Source: Deltaproteobacteria bacterium (GTDB taxonomy: Bacteria > Myxococcota_A > Polyangia > JAAYKL01). From it: a stretch of 64,000 nt of DNA. The stretch covers positions 1 to 64,000 of the forward strand of contig JAUVDV010000010.1 in NCBI GenBank assembly GCA_030595125.1, read 5' to 3'. Each line of letters opens with the position of its first letter. Positions within the stretch are counted from its first letter, which is position 1. Both the position numbers and the translations under genes were made by a program. This document shows, piece by piece, positions 7,934-16,621 of the stretch. The notes beneath the pieces are model-generated. The model saw only the letters and a list, made by a program, of their open reading frames with translations, searched no databases and was not told the origin of the DNA.

Positions 7934-8098
7934 CTCAATCTCCTTTTTTTCCGTAGGTTTTTGTATCGAAAATGAGGCCGAAGCGTAGGCTCGCGGATTC
8001 CTTGTGTCAATAATTAGGATGGTCGGATTTTCGTTGTCGGTGACGTTGAAGGAGGATTGAGACTTTTTTTGTCTCGGGCAGGTGGTAAGATAGGTCAC

Positions 8099-9106
8099 AT
8101 GACGAAATTAATCTGCCACGAATGTTCTGCCGAGCTTTCCGCTTCCGACGAGAGTTGTCCAAAGTGCGGCGTTAAAACGTCACATTCAAAGAAATACATT
8201 TCCGCCAGAGTAAGAGAGATCGATCGAGCAAAACAGAGACTGCACGGCATACTCTCAGGCATCTCGATTGACTACGAGTTGAGCGACACAGAGATCGGAG
8301 AATTGCAACAGTGGCTCGGTCTGCATGAGCACCTGCATTCGGTCGAACCTTTTCGCAGTGTCGTTTCGATGCTCAATCGCTACCTCGAAGACCAAGTCAT
8401 CGACGCAGACGAGAGAGAAGAACTCCTTGAGTGGAGCCTGCAGCTTATCGACGATGAGCCTCGTCCGCCGATCCTGTCGAGCTTCATCCGACGCTTCCAC
8501 GGCATATTGCAAGGCATCGCGATAGATAGAAAAATTACCGACGAAGAAATCACCGGTATAAACGACTGGCTACTGGATAACGAAGACCTCCGAACGCAAT
8601 GGCCGTTCAGCGACGCGTTCGAGCTAGTGGACAGGATTTTGGATGACGGTGTCGTGTCCGATCAAGAGAGAGCCGAGTTCATGGAGTTCTGTCGGAACTT
8701 TTCGGAGGAACCGATCGACTACCCCGTGATCCATGATGAAGAATATCTCAACGAATTCATGAGAACTGACTCGCCCATTTGCAAACCGATCACCTACATT
8801 TGCGATCGGGAATCAATGATCGTCTTCGAAGGTAAAAGTTTTTGTTTCACCGGCCCCGCCAAGGCCGGTCCAAGAAAACTCTTCCGAGGAATTGTCGAGA
8901 AGCTCGGAGGTATTTTCAAAAATTCCATCACGAAAGATCTCAACTACCTTGTGATTGGCGCGCAGAGCAGCCCGTCCTGGTACTACACGACCTACGGACG
9001 GAAAATCGAAACTGTTATGGAGGAGCGAAAAGATGGGCGGCAAACAACTATTCTTTTCGAGGACGACTTTCTTTTCCAGGCAGAGGCGTTTCTCAAGTCC
9101 CTTTAA
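8099..9106 (+). CDS. Zinc-ribbon, duplicated helical module and C-terminal BRCT domain protein
   Basis: 335 residues from the ATG at 8099; an alternative TTG at 8057 lies too close to its AAGGAGG. Residues 1-30 form a zinc ribbon (CHEC...CPKCG). Two related ~75-residue modules follow: one beginning RLHGILSGISIDYELSDTE and one beginning RFHGILQGIAIDRKITDEE, each ending in a D..E..EL/EF.E helix, recalling TerB- or EF-like helical repeats. The C-terminus is a BRCT domain (GKSFCFTGPAKAGPRKL, then VEKLGGIF...LNYLVIG) like the one in NAD-dependent DNA ligase. A DNA-damage or replication-linked role is plausible but inferred. Codon use looks more AT-rich than its neighbours. Confidence 0.82.
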   Translation: MTKLICHECSAELSASDESCPKCGVKTSHSKKYISARVREIDRAKQRLHGILSGISIDYELSDTEIGELQQWLGLHEHLHSVEPFRSVVSMLNRYLEDQVIDADEREELLEWSLQLIDDEPRPPILSSFIRRFHGILQGIAIDRKITDEEITGINDWLLDNEDLRTQWPFSDAFELVDRILDDGVVSDQERAEFMEFCRNFSEEPIDYPVIHDEEYLNEFMRTDSPICKPITYICDRESMIVFEGKSFCFTGPAKAGPRKLFRGIVEKLGGIFKNSITKDLNYLVIGAQSSPSWYYTTYGRKIETVMEERKDGRQTTILFEDDFLFQAEAFLKSL

Positions 9107-9130
9107 GTAAACTTTTTTAGGTAAACCAAT

Positions 9131-9856
9131 CTACGGACAGTTCCCCGGAACCGGCGTGCATGAGTCGTTGAAGTTGTCGTGGACAGTTATCGTGTTAGGT
9201 ACGCTGGTGAGCTGGTCCAGCAGGCCGCACACCTCGCAGTCGGGAAGAACGTCGTTATTAATGATGTAAAAAAAATCACTCACCGTGGTGAGGGCGTTCA
9301 GGCCGTCCAGGTTGGTAAGGGAGGTGTTGTCGTAAATGTACAAGGTATCGCCCGCCGAGGTGAGGGCGCTCAGTCCGTCTACATTGGTGAGGACGGGGTT
9401 TGTGTTAATGGACAAGCAATCGCCCACCGAGGTGATCCCGCCCAGGCCGTCAAGGTTCTCAAGGACCGGGTTGCCGCCGTCAGCATAGTAACCTATTCCC
9501 AAGATCTCGCCCACCGAGGTAAGGCAAATCAACTCGCTCAATTCGGTGCATAACGGGCAGTTGATATTCAGGGACCCCGAGATTGAGGTGAATCCCGCGA
9601 TGGCTGTAAGATGCGCTTGTGTGGTGATGTCGAAATCGCCGGGGTACTCCCCTTGAGTGCAATCGCTGTCGGAGTCGGTGTCAGTATCTGAGTCGGTGTC
9701 AGTATCCGAATCGCTGTCAGAATCGCTGTCGGAATCACTATCCGAATCGCTGTCCGAATCGGAATCCGAGTCACTCGATCCACCGCCGGCGCTATCGTCC
9801 GAGCACCCGCCACAAACCATCACGGTCGCCAGTGCCATCAACATCAGGTATCGCAT
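9131..9856 (-). CDS. (S/T)D-stalk lipoprotein with leucine-repeat (receptor L-domain-like) domain
   Basis: 241 residues. The signal peptide ends at a CGGC lipobox (Cys18), so the protein is probably an outer-membrane or surface lipoprotein. Residues ~28-65 are an uninterrupted SD/TD dipeptide run. The mature domain carries repeats of the type 'L.NLDGL.ALTSVG..L.I..N' typical of receptor L-domain leucine repeats, with Cys pairs at both ends (CPLC, CEVC) and a final SCTPVPGNCP. It is a clear paralogue of 41843-42787, sharing that ending and the LPDCEVC.LLDQLTS block. Ligand unknown. Confidence 0.85.
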   Translation of the reverse strand: MRYLMLMALATVMVCGGCSDDSAGGGSSDSDSDSDSDSDSDSDSDSDSDSDTDTDSDTDTDSDSDCTQGEYPGDFDITTQAHLTAIAGFTSISGSLNINCPLCTELSELICLTSVGEILGIGYYADGGNPVLENLDGLGGITSVGDCLSINTNPVLTNVDGLSALTSAGDTLYIYDNTSLTNLDGLNALTTVSDFFYIINNDVLPDCEVCGLLDQLTSVPNTITVHDNFNDSCTPVPGNCP

Positions 9857-9942
9857 TCCCCCGCCTTTCGTTTTGAACGTGAGAGCATTCTAACATCTTT
9901 GGACGATGTTTGTCTTTTGACGTTTGACGTTTGTCCTGCGCC

Positions 9943-10085
9943 GCTCGGCTGCTGCCGAGCTATGCAGGGTGGCCCGAGGACGAGATCAGGGTGATGTCAC
10001 GCCCCTTCGGGGCTTCTTTCTTTTTTTGTATCCACAGTCCCCGGGGCGGTGCCCCGGGCTTAAATATTTCAGCCTTTCAGGCTGA
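9943..10085. repeat. Cluster of four perfect short palindromes in a gene-free gap
   Basis: The 331-bp gap 9857-10187 holds four perfect hairpins: GCTCGGC-TGCT-GCCGAGC (9943-9960), GCCCC-TTC-GGGGC followed by a T-rich run (10001-10027), CCCGGGGC-GGT-GCCCCGGG (10040-10058) and TCAGCCT-TTC-AGGCTGA (10069-10085). A 7-bp direct repeat (TTGACGT) lies at 9917-9931. The second hairpin would be a good intrinsic terminator on the plus strand, but both flanking genes run on the minus strand. The cluster looks like a decayed mobile or REP-type insertion. No coding potential seen. Confidence 0.75.
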
Positions 10086-10187
10086 GAACCCAGGGCATCC
10101 AATATGACGATCAAAAACGACTAACCTTTTTTAATTCCCGCAGAATATCAGGGCGCGGCAGGCTCCGGCGTCTCCCCTACAGACTTC

Positions 10188-11000
10188 TTACCTCATGGGC
10201 TCACGGTCGGCTTCGCGTTTTTCCCTTCGCCTTCGCGGCCAGAAGACGATGGCCTCGCCGAACCCCATCCCCACGTACATGAGCAGAAGAGCGATGAGGA
10301 TATATGCGGGCGAGTACTTGAGCCACAGGAAGGCGGTGGTGCAAAGGACGATGAGCAACACAGACGCGGAGAAGGCGTTGACCTTGAGATCCTTGAACGA
10401 TCTGAATTTCACCGCGCTGACCATGAGCGCGGCCAGAACCAGCATCACCAGAGCGATCATGGGATAACTCATCCCCTTGACGGTCAATCCGTGTGAGGTG
10501 AGCCAGGGCCATCCTCCCATTGCCCTGGAAGCGACGACGAGAGCGACGATGAAGGCCGCCGCCAGCGGGATGGGGAGACCCAGCATATACTTGTCCGGCT
10601 TGGCGTCTTTCTTGGCCTTGGAGCGGTGCGCCAACACGTTGAACCTGGCAAGCCGCACGGCGCCGCTGAGCAGATACACGAAACAGATGACCACGCCGAC
10701 AAAACCAATATCCTCGAAAGCCCACCGGTACACTATTATGGCCGGCGCCACGCCGAAGGAGATAAGATCCGCGAGCGAATCGAATTCCACCCCGAAGGCC
10801 GACTGGGTCCTCGTCATCCTGGCCACCCGCCCGTCAAAAAGATCAAACATAAACGCGTAGAAAAGAAGCAATGACGAGCGGTAGACGTCCTCGTCCGTAA
10901 CGTCCACCCCAACACAACGCACGATGGCCCACATACCGCAAAAAAGACTCGCCGCGGTGAGGAGGTTGGGAAGGATAAAGATGGTTTTTTTGAGATCCAT
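10188..11000 (-). CDS. pssA: CDP-diacylglycerol--serine O-phosphatidyltransferase
   Basis: Makes phosphatidylserine from CDP-diacylglycerol and serine, the first committed step to phosphatidylethanolamine, in the inner membrane. 270 residues with about eight hydrophobic segments. The CDP-alcohol phosphotransferase signature D-x2-DG-x2-AR-x8-G-x3-D-x3-D is complete (DLFDGRVARM...FGVEFDSLADL). The N-terminal ILPNLLTAASLFCGMWAI is typical of PssA. The positively charged C-terminus (RRRREKREADREPMR) is a usual tail. A phosphatidylglycerophosphate synthase is less likely given the N-terminal block. Confidence 0.93.
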   Translation of the reverse strand: MDLKKTIFILPNLLTAASLFCGMWAIVRCVGVDVTDEDVYRSSLLLFYAFMFDLFDGRVARMTRTQSAFGVEFDSLADLISFGVAPAIIVYRWAFEDIGFVGVVICFVYLLSGAVRLARFNVLAHRSKAKKDAKPDKYMLGLPIPLAAAFIVALVVASRAMGGWPWLTSHGLTVKGMSYPMIALVMLVLAALMVSAVKFRSFKDLKVNAFSASVLLIVLCTTAFLWLKYSPAYILIALLLMYVGMGFGEAIVFWPRRRREKREADREPMR

Positions 11001-11055
11001 TCTTCTTTGAAACGCTATCTTCTAATGTGTTCGTAAAAGAAATTTAGCCGAAATC

Positions 11056-12015
11056 TTACCGTTCGAGAAGCGTTGAATCCTTGAACTTCGGGTCGAGAAT
11101 GATTTTTAAGTCGTCTCTTCCCCTCTTCTTGACGGCCTCCTCGACAAGCGCGCGGGCCTCGTCGCCTCTTCCAGCCTGCCGTAATACCAGTATTTTGGCC
11201 AGATCGTCGTCGTACCCGGACTCGAGATCCTTGAGCTTGTCTATGGCCCTCAGCTTGCCCCGCACCTGGCCCGGCGTGGAGAAAGCGATGACGAAATCAT
11301 AGTCTGCCCTCTGCTCCGTCTTTGAGAACCTCGTCTGGCTGCCCAGGCCCGCCATCCCGAACCAGCGCCGCATAAATAAAACCTGGGGTAGCAGCTTCGG
11401 AGCGTGCAGAACTCCCTTATCGTCGATGAGACCGACTTCAACCGCCTTTTTGACAAAAGCGCCACCGGTGCGAACAACCTGTTCCACCGGTTCGCCGCCC
11501 GCCTCCAGCGTTCTCTGAAGACCGTGTTCGCTCGCGATCTCGAGCAGATCCGTGAGCGCCCCATGAAAATCCAGCGCCAGGCGCTTTCCCAATTCGAGGA
11601 ACCGTTCCGGTTTCGCGTCATGAAGCGCACGGGCCTTGCTCCTGAAGACATCCATGAGCTCCAGCACCTTCCCGCCGGTCCCGGCATCGGGCTGCGCGTT
11701 CGCAACTTCGAGTCCGTGCAGTTCGGCAAGAACGGCGGCGATCTCCTTTTCCTGCCCGGTCAAGACTATATCGGCGGCGCTATTTTCCAGATCGGCCATG
11801 GCGGCGTCTATCTCCTCGGGGGTGAAGCTCGCCCGCGGCATGGTCAGGGGTCGCACAGAGTCCGTCCGCGCCAGCACGAAAACCGCCGCACCGACCGCCA
11901 GAAGGACGGCGCCAGCCAGCAAGATTCCCCCTTTCGAGAGTCCCTTCACCGGGTCATCGGCGCCGTGTTTTCGCTCCATTTCTGTTCCTTTCGGGTTTTC
12001 AGTCCCGGTATCCAT
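11056..12015 (-). CDS. Hypothetical single-pass membrane protein with helical periplasmic domain
   Basis: 319 residues with a charged N-terminus, one transmembrane helix at ~29-49 (GGILLAGAVLLAVGAAVFVLA) and a long alpha-helical, charged region outside it. No recognised domain. The start is either 12015 (MDTGTENP) or 11979 (MERKHGAD). The first ATG overlaps the plus-strand region where an alternative PilZ start lies (12014), so the two genes are divergent with almost no gap. The last ~80 residues (LVLRQAGRGDEARALVEEAV) resemble a single TPR-like helix pair. Role unknown. Confidence 0.75.
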   Translation of the reverse strand: MDTGTENPKGTEMERKHGADDPVKGLSKGGILLAGAVLLAVGAAVFVLARTDSVRPLTMPRASFTPEEIDAAMADLENSAADIVLTGQEKEIAAVLAELHGLEVANAQPDAGTGGKVLELMDVFRSKARALHDAKPERFLELGKRLALDFHGALTDLLEIASEHGLQRTLEAGGEPVEQVVRTGGAFVKKAVEVGLIDDKGVLHAPKLLPQVLFMRRWFGMAGLGSQTRFSKTEQRADYDFVIAFSTPGQVRGKLRAIDKLKDLESGYDDDLAKILVLRQAGRGDEARALVEEAVKKRGRDDLKIILDPKFKDSTLLER

Positions 12016-12028
12016 GTTAAAATGCCTT

Positions 12029-12343
12029 ATGAGCCAGAATCGACAGCATACTCGACTTGATTTCGGAACAGCGCTTGAAATCCACTTCGATGATCAATCA
12101 CAACCGGGCCGCTCGCTGAACATCAGCGCGGGAGGAATCTTCATCGACACCGCGCCCCTGCCCGAGTTCGGAACCAAACTCATTCTCCACATCAAGCTCC
12201 CCGGGATCCCCGACAAGTGCAAGATTCCGTGTATCGTGCGGTGGAAAAAGGAGGGCGAAGGCGCGGGCCTGCAATTCGAAAAGCTTCGCCCCATAGAGGT
12301 CTGGGCAGTCAACAAGCTGGTCAAGTCGCTTGCAAAAGACTGA
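12029..12343 (+). CDS. PilZ domain protein (TIGR02266-like)
   Basis: 104 residues, almost all one PilZ domain: RQHTRLDFG at the N-terminus, then the diagnostic NISAGGIFIDTAPLPEFGTKL and a VRWKKEGEGAGLQFEKL close. This pattern is that of the Myxococcus xanthus paralogous PilZ group. An RxxxR-like motif near the start (QHTRLD) is weak, so c-di-GMP binding cannot be assumed. An upstream in-frame ATG at 12014 is possible; neither has a good ribosome site. A two-domain PilZ relative is found at 46990-47694. Confidence 0.88.
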   Translation: MSQNRQHTRLDFGTALEIHFDDQSQPGRSLNISAGGIFIDTAPLPEFGTKLILHIKLPGIPDKCKIPCIVRWKKEGEGAGLQFEKLRPIEVWAVNKLVKSLAKD

Positions 12344-12351
12344 CCCGGCTT

Positions 12352-13122
12352 TCATTTCAACAACCATTCCAGGTTGGCTTTTTCCCACTCTACAGCCTCT
12401 TCGTATCGGTCGAAGGCTCGCTCCAGCGCCTTGAAACTTCGCGTGTGAAACCGCCTTCTCTTGCCGGTCTTCTCGACCGGAAGAACATGATGAAGCATCT
12501 CATGGTAAACGATCCAATCGAGAACGTACCCGGGCACCTTGTCCGAGTCCAGGACCGGGTTGACGCTGATCGTCCTGTCCTCGTAGGAATATTTCGCCAG
12601 GACGCGGCTCCTTGAGCGCGATCGCCGGCTTCTTCCTTTTTTTGTCTCACGACCCCAGCCGATCTCCACCTCGCCGATGCCGCCGAAGTACCTCTCGACT
12701 ACCCTGCTCAGGTTGCCGCAAAGATCGTGGTGCCTGCCCTTCGCACAAACAGGATGTCTTCGTCGAGAAGAAGGGCTTTGCTTGATCTCGTCCTTGTGAG
12801 CAGCGATGAAATGATCGATCTTCCGGGCATCCGAGGGGCTGCCTCCCAATATGAAACCCGCCAGAGCTTTCACCTCGTCGACCCCCGCGTGAGCGAACAT
12901 CCGGTGGAGCCTCACAACCATGCGGCCCGCCTTTTTGCCGTGGGAAACCATGGTGGAGCGATTATTGTTGAGCACTACATCCACCGGCTGGGGCAACAAT
13001 ATGGCCAGGAGCCCCTCGATCCGCTTCGCGTGGGCGTCCAGTTTTTCCCTGGACATGTCGGCGGAGCCTTCTCTCAAAGGGGTGAACTCCAGCTCCAGCT
13101 GTCGACCAAATGCGAATCCCAT
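12352..13122 (-). CDS. SprT-like zinc metalloprotease
   Basis: 256 residues. The HExxH zinc site is YHEMLHH (in DWIVYHEMLHHVLP), followed by the HTRSFKALE helix with a third ligand candidate, as in SprT/WSS1-type proteases. The middle (KGRHHDLCGNLSRVVERYF...IGWGR) matches the N-terminal arm of SprT-like domains. A basic run (KKGRSRRSRSRSR) lies before the catalytic part and might contact nucleic acid. The long N-terminal third (~130 residues) is not recognised. It is divergent from the transglycosylase gene. Substrate unknown. Confidence 0.8.
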   Translation of the reverse strand: MGFAFGRQLELEFTPLREGSADMSREKLDAHAKRIEGLLAILLPQPVDVVLNNNRSTMVSHGKKAGRMVVRLHRMFAHAGVDEVKALAGFILGGSPSDARKIDHFIAAHKDEIKQSPSSRRRHPVCAKGRHHDLCGNLSRVVERYFGGIGEVEIGWGRETKKGRSRRSRSRSRVLAKYSYEDRTISVNPVLDSDKVPGYVLDWIVYHEMLHHVLPVEKTGKRRRFHTRSFKALERAFDRYEEAVEWEKANLEWLLK

Positions 13123-13254
13123 TGCTCGACGGTACGGACCACCTGAACACCTGTCAAGCCTGCGAGTGGAATGTTATAGCAACAACAAGCGTCTAAATAG
13201 TCGGATGATGGAGACCAGCCTTAAATTGGATCGGATGAAACCGTTCCGTGTAAA

Positions 13255-13911
13255 ATGGTGCTGATGGTTTTGAGAGTAAAGAACATCGTTTGCTACCTGG
13301 CGTTTCTCGCTGTGTCGATGCTCGCCCTCGACGCGCCGGCGGATATCTACTCGTACACCGACAAGAACGGAACGGTTCACTTCACCAACTCCCGCCCAAA
13401 AGGCAAGAACTCAAAAAAGTTCAAAGTCTATCTCAAGACCCCCAAGAACCGCATGGCGCGTCCCGGCGTAGTACCCATCCCTGCCCGGAGCACCGATCCG
13501 GCAAGGTATTCCAGGTTCGACGCGTCAATCAAGGAAGCCTCCCGCACACACACTATCCCCGAGTATTTCATTCGCGCGGTTATCCGGGTGGAGTCCGACT
13601 ACGATCCCAGGGTGGTGTCCGTGGCCGGCGCACAGGGTCTGATGCAGCTCATGCCGGGAACCGCCAAGCGGATGGGCTGCAAGAACTCCTTCGATCCTCA
13701 CCAGAACATCATGGGCGGAACCCGCTACCTGCGCCATCTGGCAAACTTGTTCGGGGGAGACATGGTGCTCACCATCGCCGGCTATCACGCCGGTGAAGGC
13801 GCCGTCCGAAAGTACAACGGCGTGCCGCCCTACAACTCAACCAAGGGCTACATCCAGAAGGTCCTCAAGTTCTACTATCGGTTCAAGAAGAAGGCCCAGA
13901 CAGGTTCTTGA
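13255..13911 (+). CDS. Lytic murein transglycosylase (SLT domain) with DUF4124-like N-terminus
   Basis: Cleaves the MurNAc-GlcNAc bond in peptidoglycan in the periplasm. 218 residues: a signal peptide (to ~Ala29), a DUF4124-like segment (DIYSYTDKNGTVHFTNSRP), then the family 1 SLT catalytic domain with IRVESDYDPRVVS (catalytic Glu), GAQGLMQLMPGTA, GGTRYLRHL and IAGYHAGEGAV motifs. The start could be 13255 or 13264 (MVLRVKN). The 3' end overlaps the convergent acyltransferase by 29 nt. Confidence 0.93.
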   Translation: MVLMVLRVKNIVCYLAFLAVSMLALDAPADIYSYTDKNGTVHFTNSRPKGKNSKKFKVYLKTPKNRMARPGVVPIPARSTDPARYSRFDASIKEASRTHTIPEYFIRAVIRVESDYDPRVVSVAGAQGLMQLMPGTAKRMGCKNSFDPHQNIMGGTRYLRHLANLFGGDMVLTIAGYHAGEGAVRKYNGVPPYNSTKGYIQKVLKFYYRFKKKAQTGS

Positions 13912-14971
13912 GCATAGTCCAGGGACGTCGCCTCCACACCCAGCACAGGACGAACATGACGGCTGCGAGCGAAAGGACGGCGAGCAGATGCCGTACAGGC
14001 GTCAGGCTGCGGCGGAAGAACAAGGAGAACACGTGATAGACGAGTATCAGATGGACGCAGTACGCAAACAGGGAAGTTCGGCCGAATAAAACCAGGAAGT
14101 CGAACCGCACCCGGTCCAGGGCAAATGCGCTGGCTCTGGCCAGCCCGAAAAGGGCAAACAGTAACGCCATCTTGTAAAGGAAGTGATGGACTGTCGTCCT
14201 GGCCGTGGCGAGACCCTCGAAAAACTGTCCCAGAACGGTCGTTCCCAAGATCACCTTCAGGCCGTAGCTGGAGATCAGGAGGATCAGCGCGGCGGCGATC
14301 AGGCCCGCCCAGAATTTGCGTTCCGCGACAGCGTCCTTCGTTGCACGCAGCCAGTGGGGGCCGACAAACGCGCCGAGAGCTACCCATCCCGCGTAAGGAA
14401 AGACGGGAAACCCGGACATCTTTGGAACGTAGGCCAGATAGGCGGCCACTCCGCCGTGGAGCCAGTCGGTCAGGGGCAGACGCCAGGTCAGTTGCGCTCC
14501 TGACACGAGTATTACCAACCCTGCGAGCGCGCCCTTGTTGATCCCCTTTTTGGGCCACATCAGCCAGATCGCCAGGATCATCCCCACTCCTATACATTGC
14601 AGGATATCCACCTTGAGAATCTTGGTCCAGGTTCCCCCGAAACCGCGGCAGGCCCAGAACGCCAGGTTGAGTCCGTATCCCGCCGCGAGTACCCCCAACG
14701 CCCGTATCGTCAGCGCCTTTCGAACGGGAAGATCGTCCCTTCCCGCCCGTGACGTCTTCGCGGCGATGATGGCGATGGACACACCGGCAAGGAACATGAA
14801 CACCGGGGCCACCATGCCCGAGATCTGCGAGATCACGTGTCCGTAGGTTCCCTTGTTCACCTCGGGAAGAAGCCAGGGGTACGCCGAGTGCACCAGGAAC
14901 ATGGTAAACACCGCCGCCCCTCGCAGGCGATCCACGTACTCGATGCGTTGGCTTTTATCTCCCGTCGCCAT
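13883..14971 (-). CDS. Multi-pass acyltransferase (DUF1624/HGSNAT-like)
   Basis: 362 residues from MATGDKSQRIEYVDRLRG. About ten transmembrane helices. The N-terminal RIEYVDRLRGAAVFTMFLVHSAYPWL and VAPVFMFLAGVSIAI segments are the signature of the DUF1624/acyltransferase-3-related group, which includes heparan-alpha-glucosaminide N-acetyltransferase; these transfer acetyl groups across the membrane to sugars. An upstream ATG at 15040 would overlap the arsR control region, so the internal start is preferred. Acceptor sugar unknown. Confidence 0.82.
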   Translation of the reverse strand: MATGDKSQRIEYVDRLRGAAVFTMFLVHSAYPWLLPEVNKGTYGHVISQISGMVAPVFMFLAGVSIAIIAAKTSRAGRDDLPVRKALTIRALGVLAAGYGLNLAFWACRGFGGTWTKILKVDILQCIGVGMILAIWLMWPKKGINKGALAGLVILVSGAQLTWRLPLTDWLHGGVAAYLAYVPKMSGFPVFPYAGWVALGAFVGPHWLRATKDAVAERKFWAGLIAAALILLISSYGLKVILGTTVLGQFFEGLATARTTVHHFLYKMALLFALFGLARASAFALDRVRFDFLVLFGRTSLFAYCVHLILVYHVFSLFFRRSLTPVRHLLAVLSLAAVMFVLCWVWRRRPWTMLKNLSGPSS

Positions 14972-15021
14972 GGCGCGGGAGAATACATCGGCAAGGCCGG
15001 AAAAACCAGGGACGTGCTTGA

Positions 15022-15044
15022 CTATATGGCCATGTGGCAATATG
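15022..15044. promoter_or_regulatory. Probable ArsR operator upstream of arsR
   Basis: CTATATGGCCATGTGGCAATA shares TATATGGCCAT with the site at 15394-15415. ATGGCCAT is palindromic. It lies 16 nt upstream of the arsR start, where an autorepressor would bind. Confidence 0.5.
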
Positions 15045-15059
15045 CTCTCCTATGCGGCC

Positions 15060-15368
15060 ATGAAACAAAACAAAAAAAAGAACCTGGATGAATTCAAGGA
15101 GCAGGCCCGCCTGCACAGGGTGCTGTCCAATGAGTCCAGGCTCATGATCATCGATCGTCTGAAAGAAAAAGAGTGCAGCGCCGGAGAACTTGTACAAATG
15201 GTGGGCTCGGATCAATCCACCGTATCGAAACATCTGGCCTTGCTGCGAAGCCACGGCGTCGTGGAAGACAGGCGTGAGGGGAATCAGGTCTTTTACCGAC
15301 TGCTCATGCCCTGCATCGTCAACTTTATTTCATGCGCGACACAAGTGATTGAGGAGAGAAAAGGATAG
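15060..15368 (+). CDS. ArsR/SmtB family transcriptional repressor
   Basis: 102 residues with a winged helix-turn-helix: ECSAGELVQMVGSDQSTVSKHLALLRSHGVVEDRREGNQVFYRL. This is the ArsR DNA-binding core. A CxxC metal site in helix 3 is not present; possible ligands are C53-less, leaving MPCIVNFISC in the last helix as the only Cys pair, so the effector is uncertain (arsenical, metal or thiol). It is the first gene of the permease operon and is flanked by two copies of a TATATGGCCAT-type sequence, consistent with autoregulation. An in-frame ATG at 15042 is less likely. Confidence 0.9.
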   Translation: MKQNKKKNLDEFKEQARLHRVLSNESRLMIIDRLKEKECSAGELVQMVGSDQSTVSKHLALLRSHGVVEDRREGNQVFYRLLMPCIVNFISCATQVIEERKG

Positions 15369-15393
15369 TCCTTTTTTTTTGCGGACATTGTTG

Positions 15394-15415
15394 CCGATAT
15401 GGCCATATAGCCATA
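15394..15415. promoter_or_regulatory. Probable ArsR operator upstream of the permease gene
   Basis: CGATATGGCCATATAGCCATA contains ATATGGCCATAT, a perfect 12-bp palindrome, plus a third half site. It is 23 nt upstream of the permease ATG and matches the sequence in front of arsR. Confidence 0.55.
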
Positions 15416-15437
15416 CTGTTCTGGACGATTTAATGCA

Positions 15438-16610
15438 ATGAAAGAACGGACCAAACTGCTCCTGATGCTGGCTGTCTTCGCCGCATGCTGGTTTTTGCCG
15501 GTGGGCAACGAGCGCTTCATGTTCGCGGTGGACGAAGGGCTCGTGCTGCTCCGGTGGTACGCGCGCGAGCACGTCTTGTTATGCCTGGTTCCCGCCTTCT
15601 TCATCGCCGGCGCGATCAGTGTCTTCGTCAGCCAGAGCACCGTGATGAAGTACCTGGGGCCGAACGCAAAGAAGCTGGTCGCGTACCCCGTGGCAGCGGC
15701 CTCTGGCACCATTCTCGCAGTCTGCTCGTGCACGGTCCTGCCCCTCTTTGCCAGCATCCACAAGCGCGGCGCGGGGTTGGGACCTGCGACCGCCTTTTTG
15801 TACTCGGGGCCTGCGATCAACGTGCTGGCCATCATCCTCACGGCCCGCGTTCTGGGTTTCGAGCTGGGCCTCGCCCGGGCCATCGGTGCGATCCTCTTCT
15901 CGGTGGTGATCGGCCTCTTCATGCACTTCTTCTTCCGCAAGGAGGAGGCGGCGCGTCAGGCGCAAGGCGTGGTCACCATGCCCGACGAGGAGAGCGGCAG
16001 GAAGCTCTGGCAGGATGGAGTCTACTTCGCCGCCATGATCGGTGTGCTCGTGTTCGCCAACTGGGGCAAACCGGCTCAGGGAGACACCGGAATCTGGGCG
16101 GCCATTCACTCTGCAAAGTGGATCGTCACCGGACTCTTCGGGGTGGCGCTCGCAGCCTTTGTGTGGCGCTGGTTCGACAGGGACGAAATCGTCGACTGGA
16201 CCGAGTCGAGCTGGACTTTCGCCAAGCAGATCATGCCGCTTTTGTTGGCCGGTGTACTGGTCGCGGGTTTCCTGCTCGGAGGACCGGGAGGCGGCCGGGG
16301 TGTCATCCCCGGCGAATGGGTCAGCTCCATGGTCGGCGGCAACTCGTTATCTGCCAACCTCTTCGCGTCTGTGGCGGGCGCGTTCATGTACTTCGCCACC
16401 CTGACGGAGGTTCCCATTCTGGAGGGTTTGATCAACGCGGGCATGGGCAAGGGGCCCGCACTGGCCTTGTTGCTCGCCGGCCCGGCGCTGTCCCTGCCGA
16501 ACATGCTGGTAATAAGAAGTGTGATGGGCACCAGGAAGACCATGGTTTTCATAGGTCTGGTCGTGGTGCTCTCTACCGTTGCAGGTCTGCTCTACGGAGC
16601 CCTGCCTTGA
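15438..16610 (+). CDS. DUF318/ArsP-like permease
   Basis: 390 residues, about ten transmembrane helices in two halves. AVCSCTVLPLFASIHKRGAGLGPATAF and SGPAINVLAIILT, repeated in form as ATLTEVPILEGLINAGMGKGPALALLLAGPALSLPN, are hallmarks of the DUF318 permease family, which includes the organoarsenical exporter ArsP and SO_0444-type metal efflux proteins. The conserved CSC in the first half is present. Located between an ArsR regulator and thiol-redox proteins, it is best read as an efflux pump for a thiol-reactive metalloid or metal. The exact substrate cannot be told. Confidence 0.9.
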   Translation: MKERTKLLLMLAVFAACWFLPVGNERFMFAVDEGLVLLRWYAREHVLLCLVPAFFIAGAISVFVSQSTVMKYLGPNAKKLVAYPVAAASGTILAVCSCTVLPLFASIHKRGAGLGPATAFLYSGPAINVLAIILTARVLGFELGLARAIGAILFSVVIGLFMHFFFRKEEAARQAQGVVTMPDEESGRKLWQDGVYFAAMIGVLVFANWGKPAQGDTGIWAAIHSAKWIVTGLFGVALAAFVWRWFDRDEIVDWTESSWTFAKQIMPLLLAGVLVAGFLLGGPGGGRGVIPGEWVSSMVGGNSLSANLFASVAGAFMYFATLTEVPILEGLINAGMGKGPALALLLAGPALSLPNMLVIRSVMGTRKTMVFIGLVVVLSTVAGLLYGALP

Positions 16611-16621
16611 AGGAGGTCGTG

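Noticed and set aside
10001-10027. Intrinsic terminator on the plus strand
   Set aside because: Hairpin plus T-run is good, but no plus-strand gene ends nearby; treated as part of the palindrome cluster.
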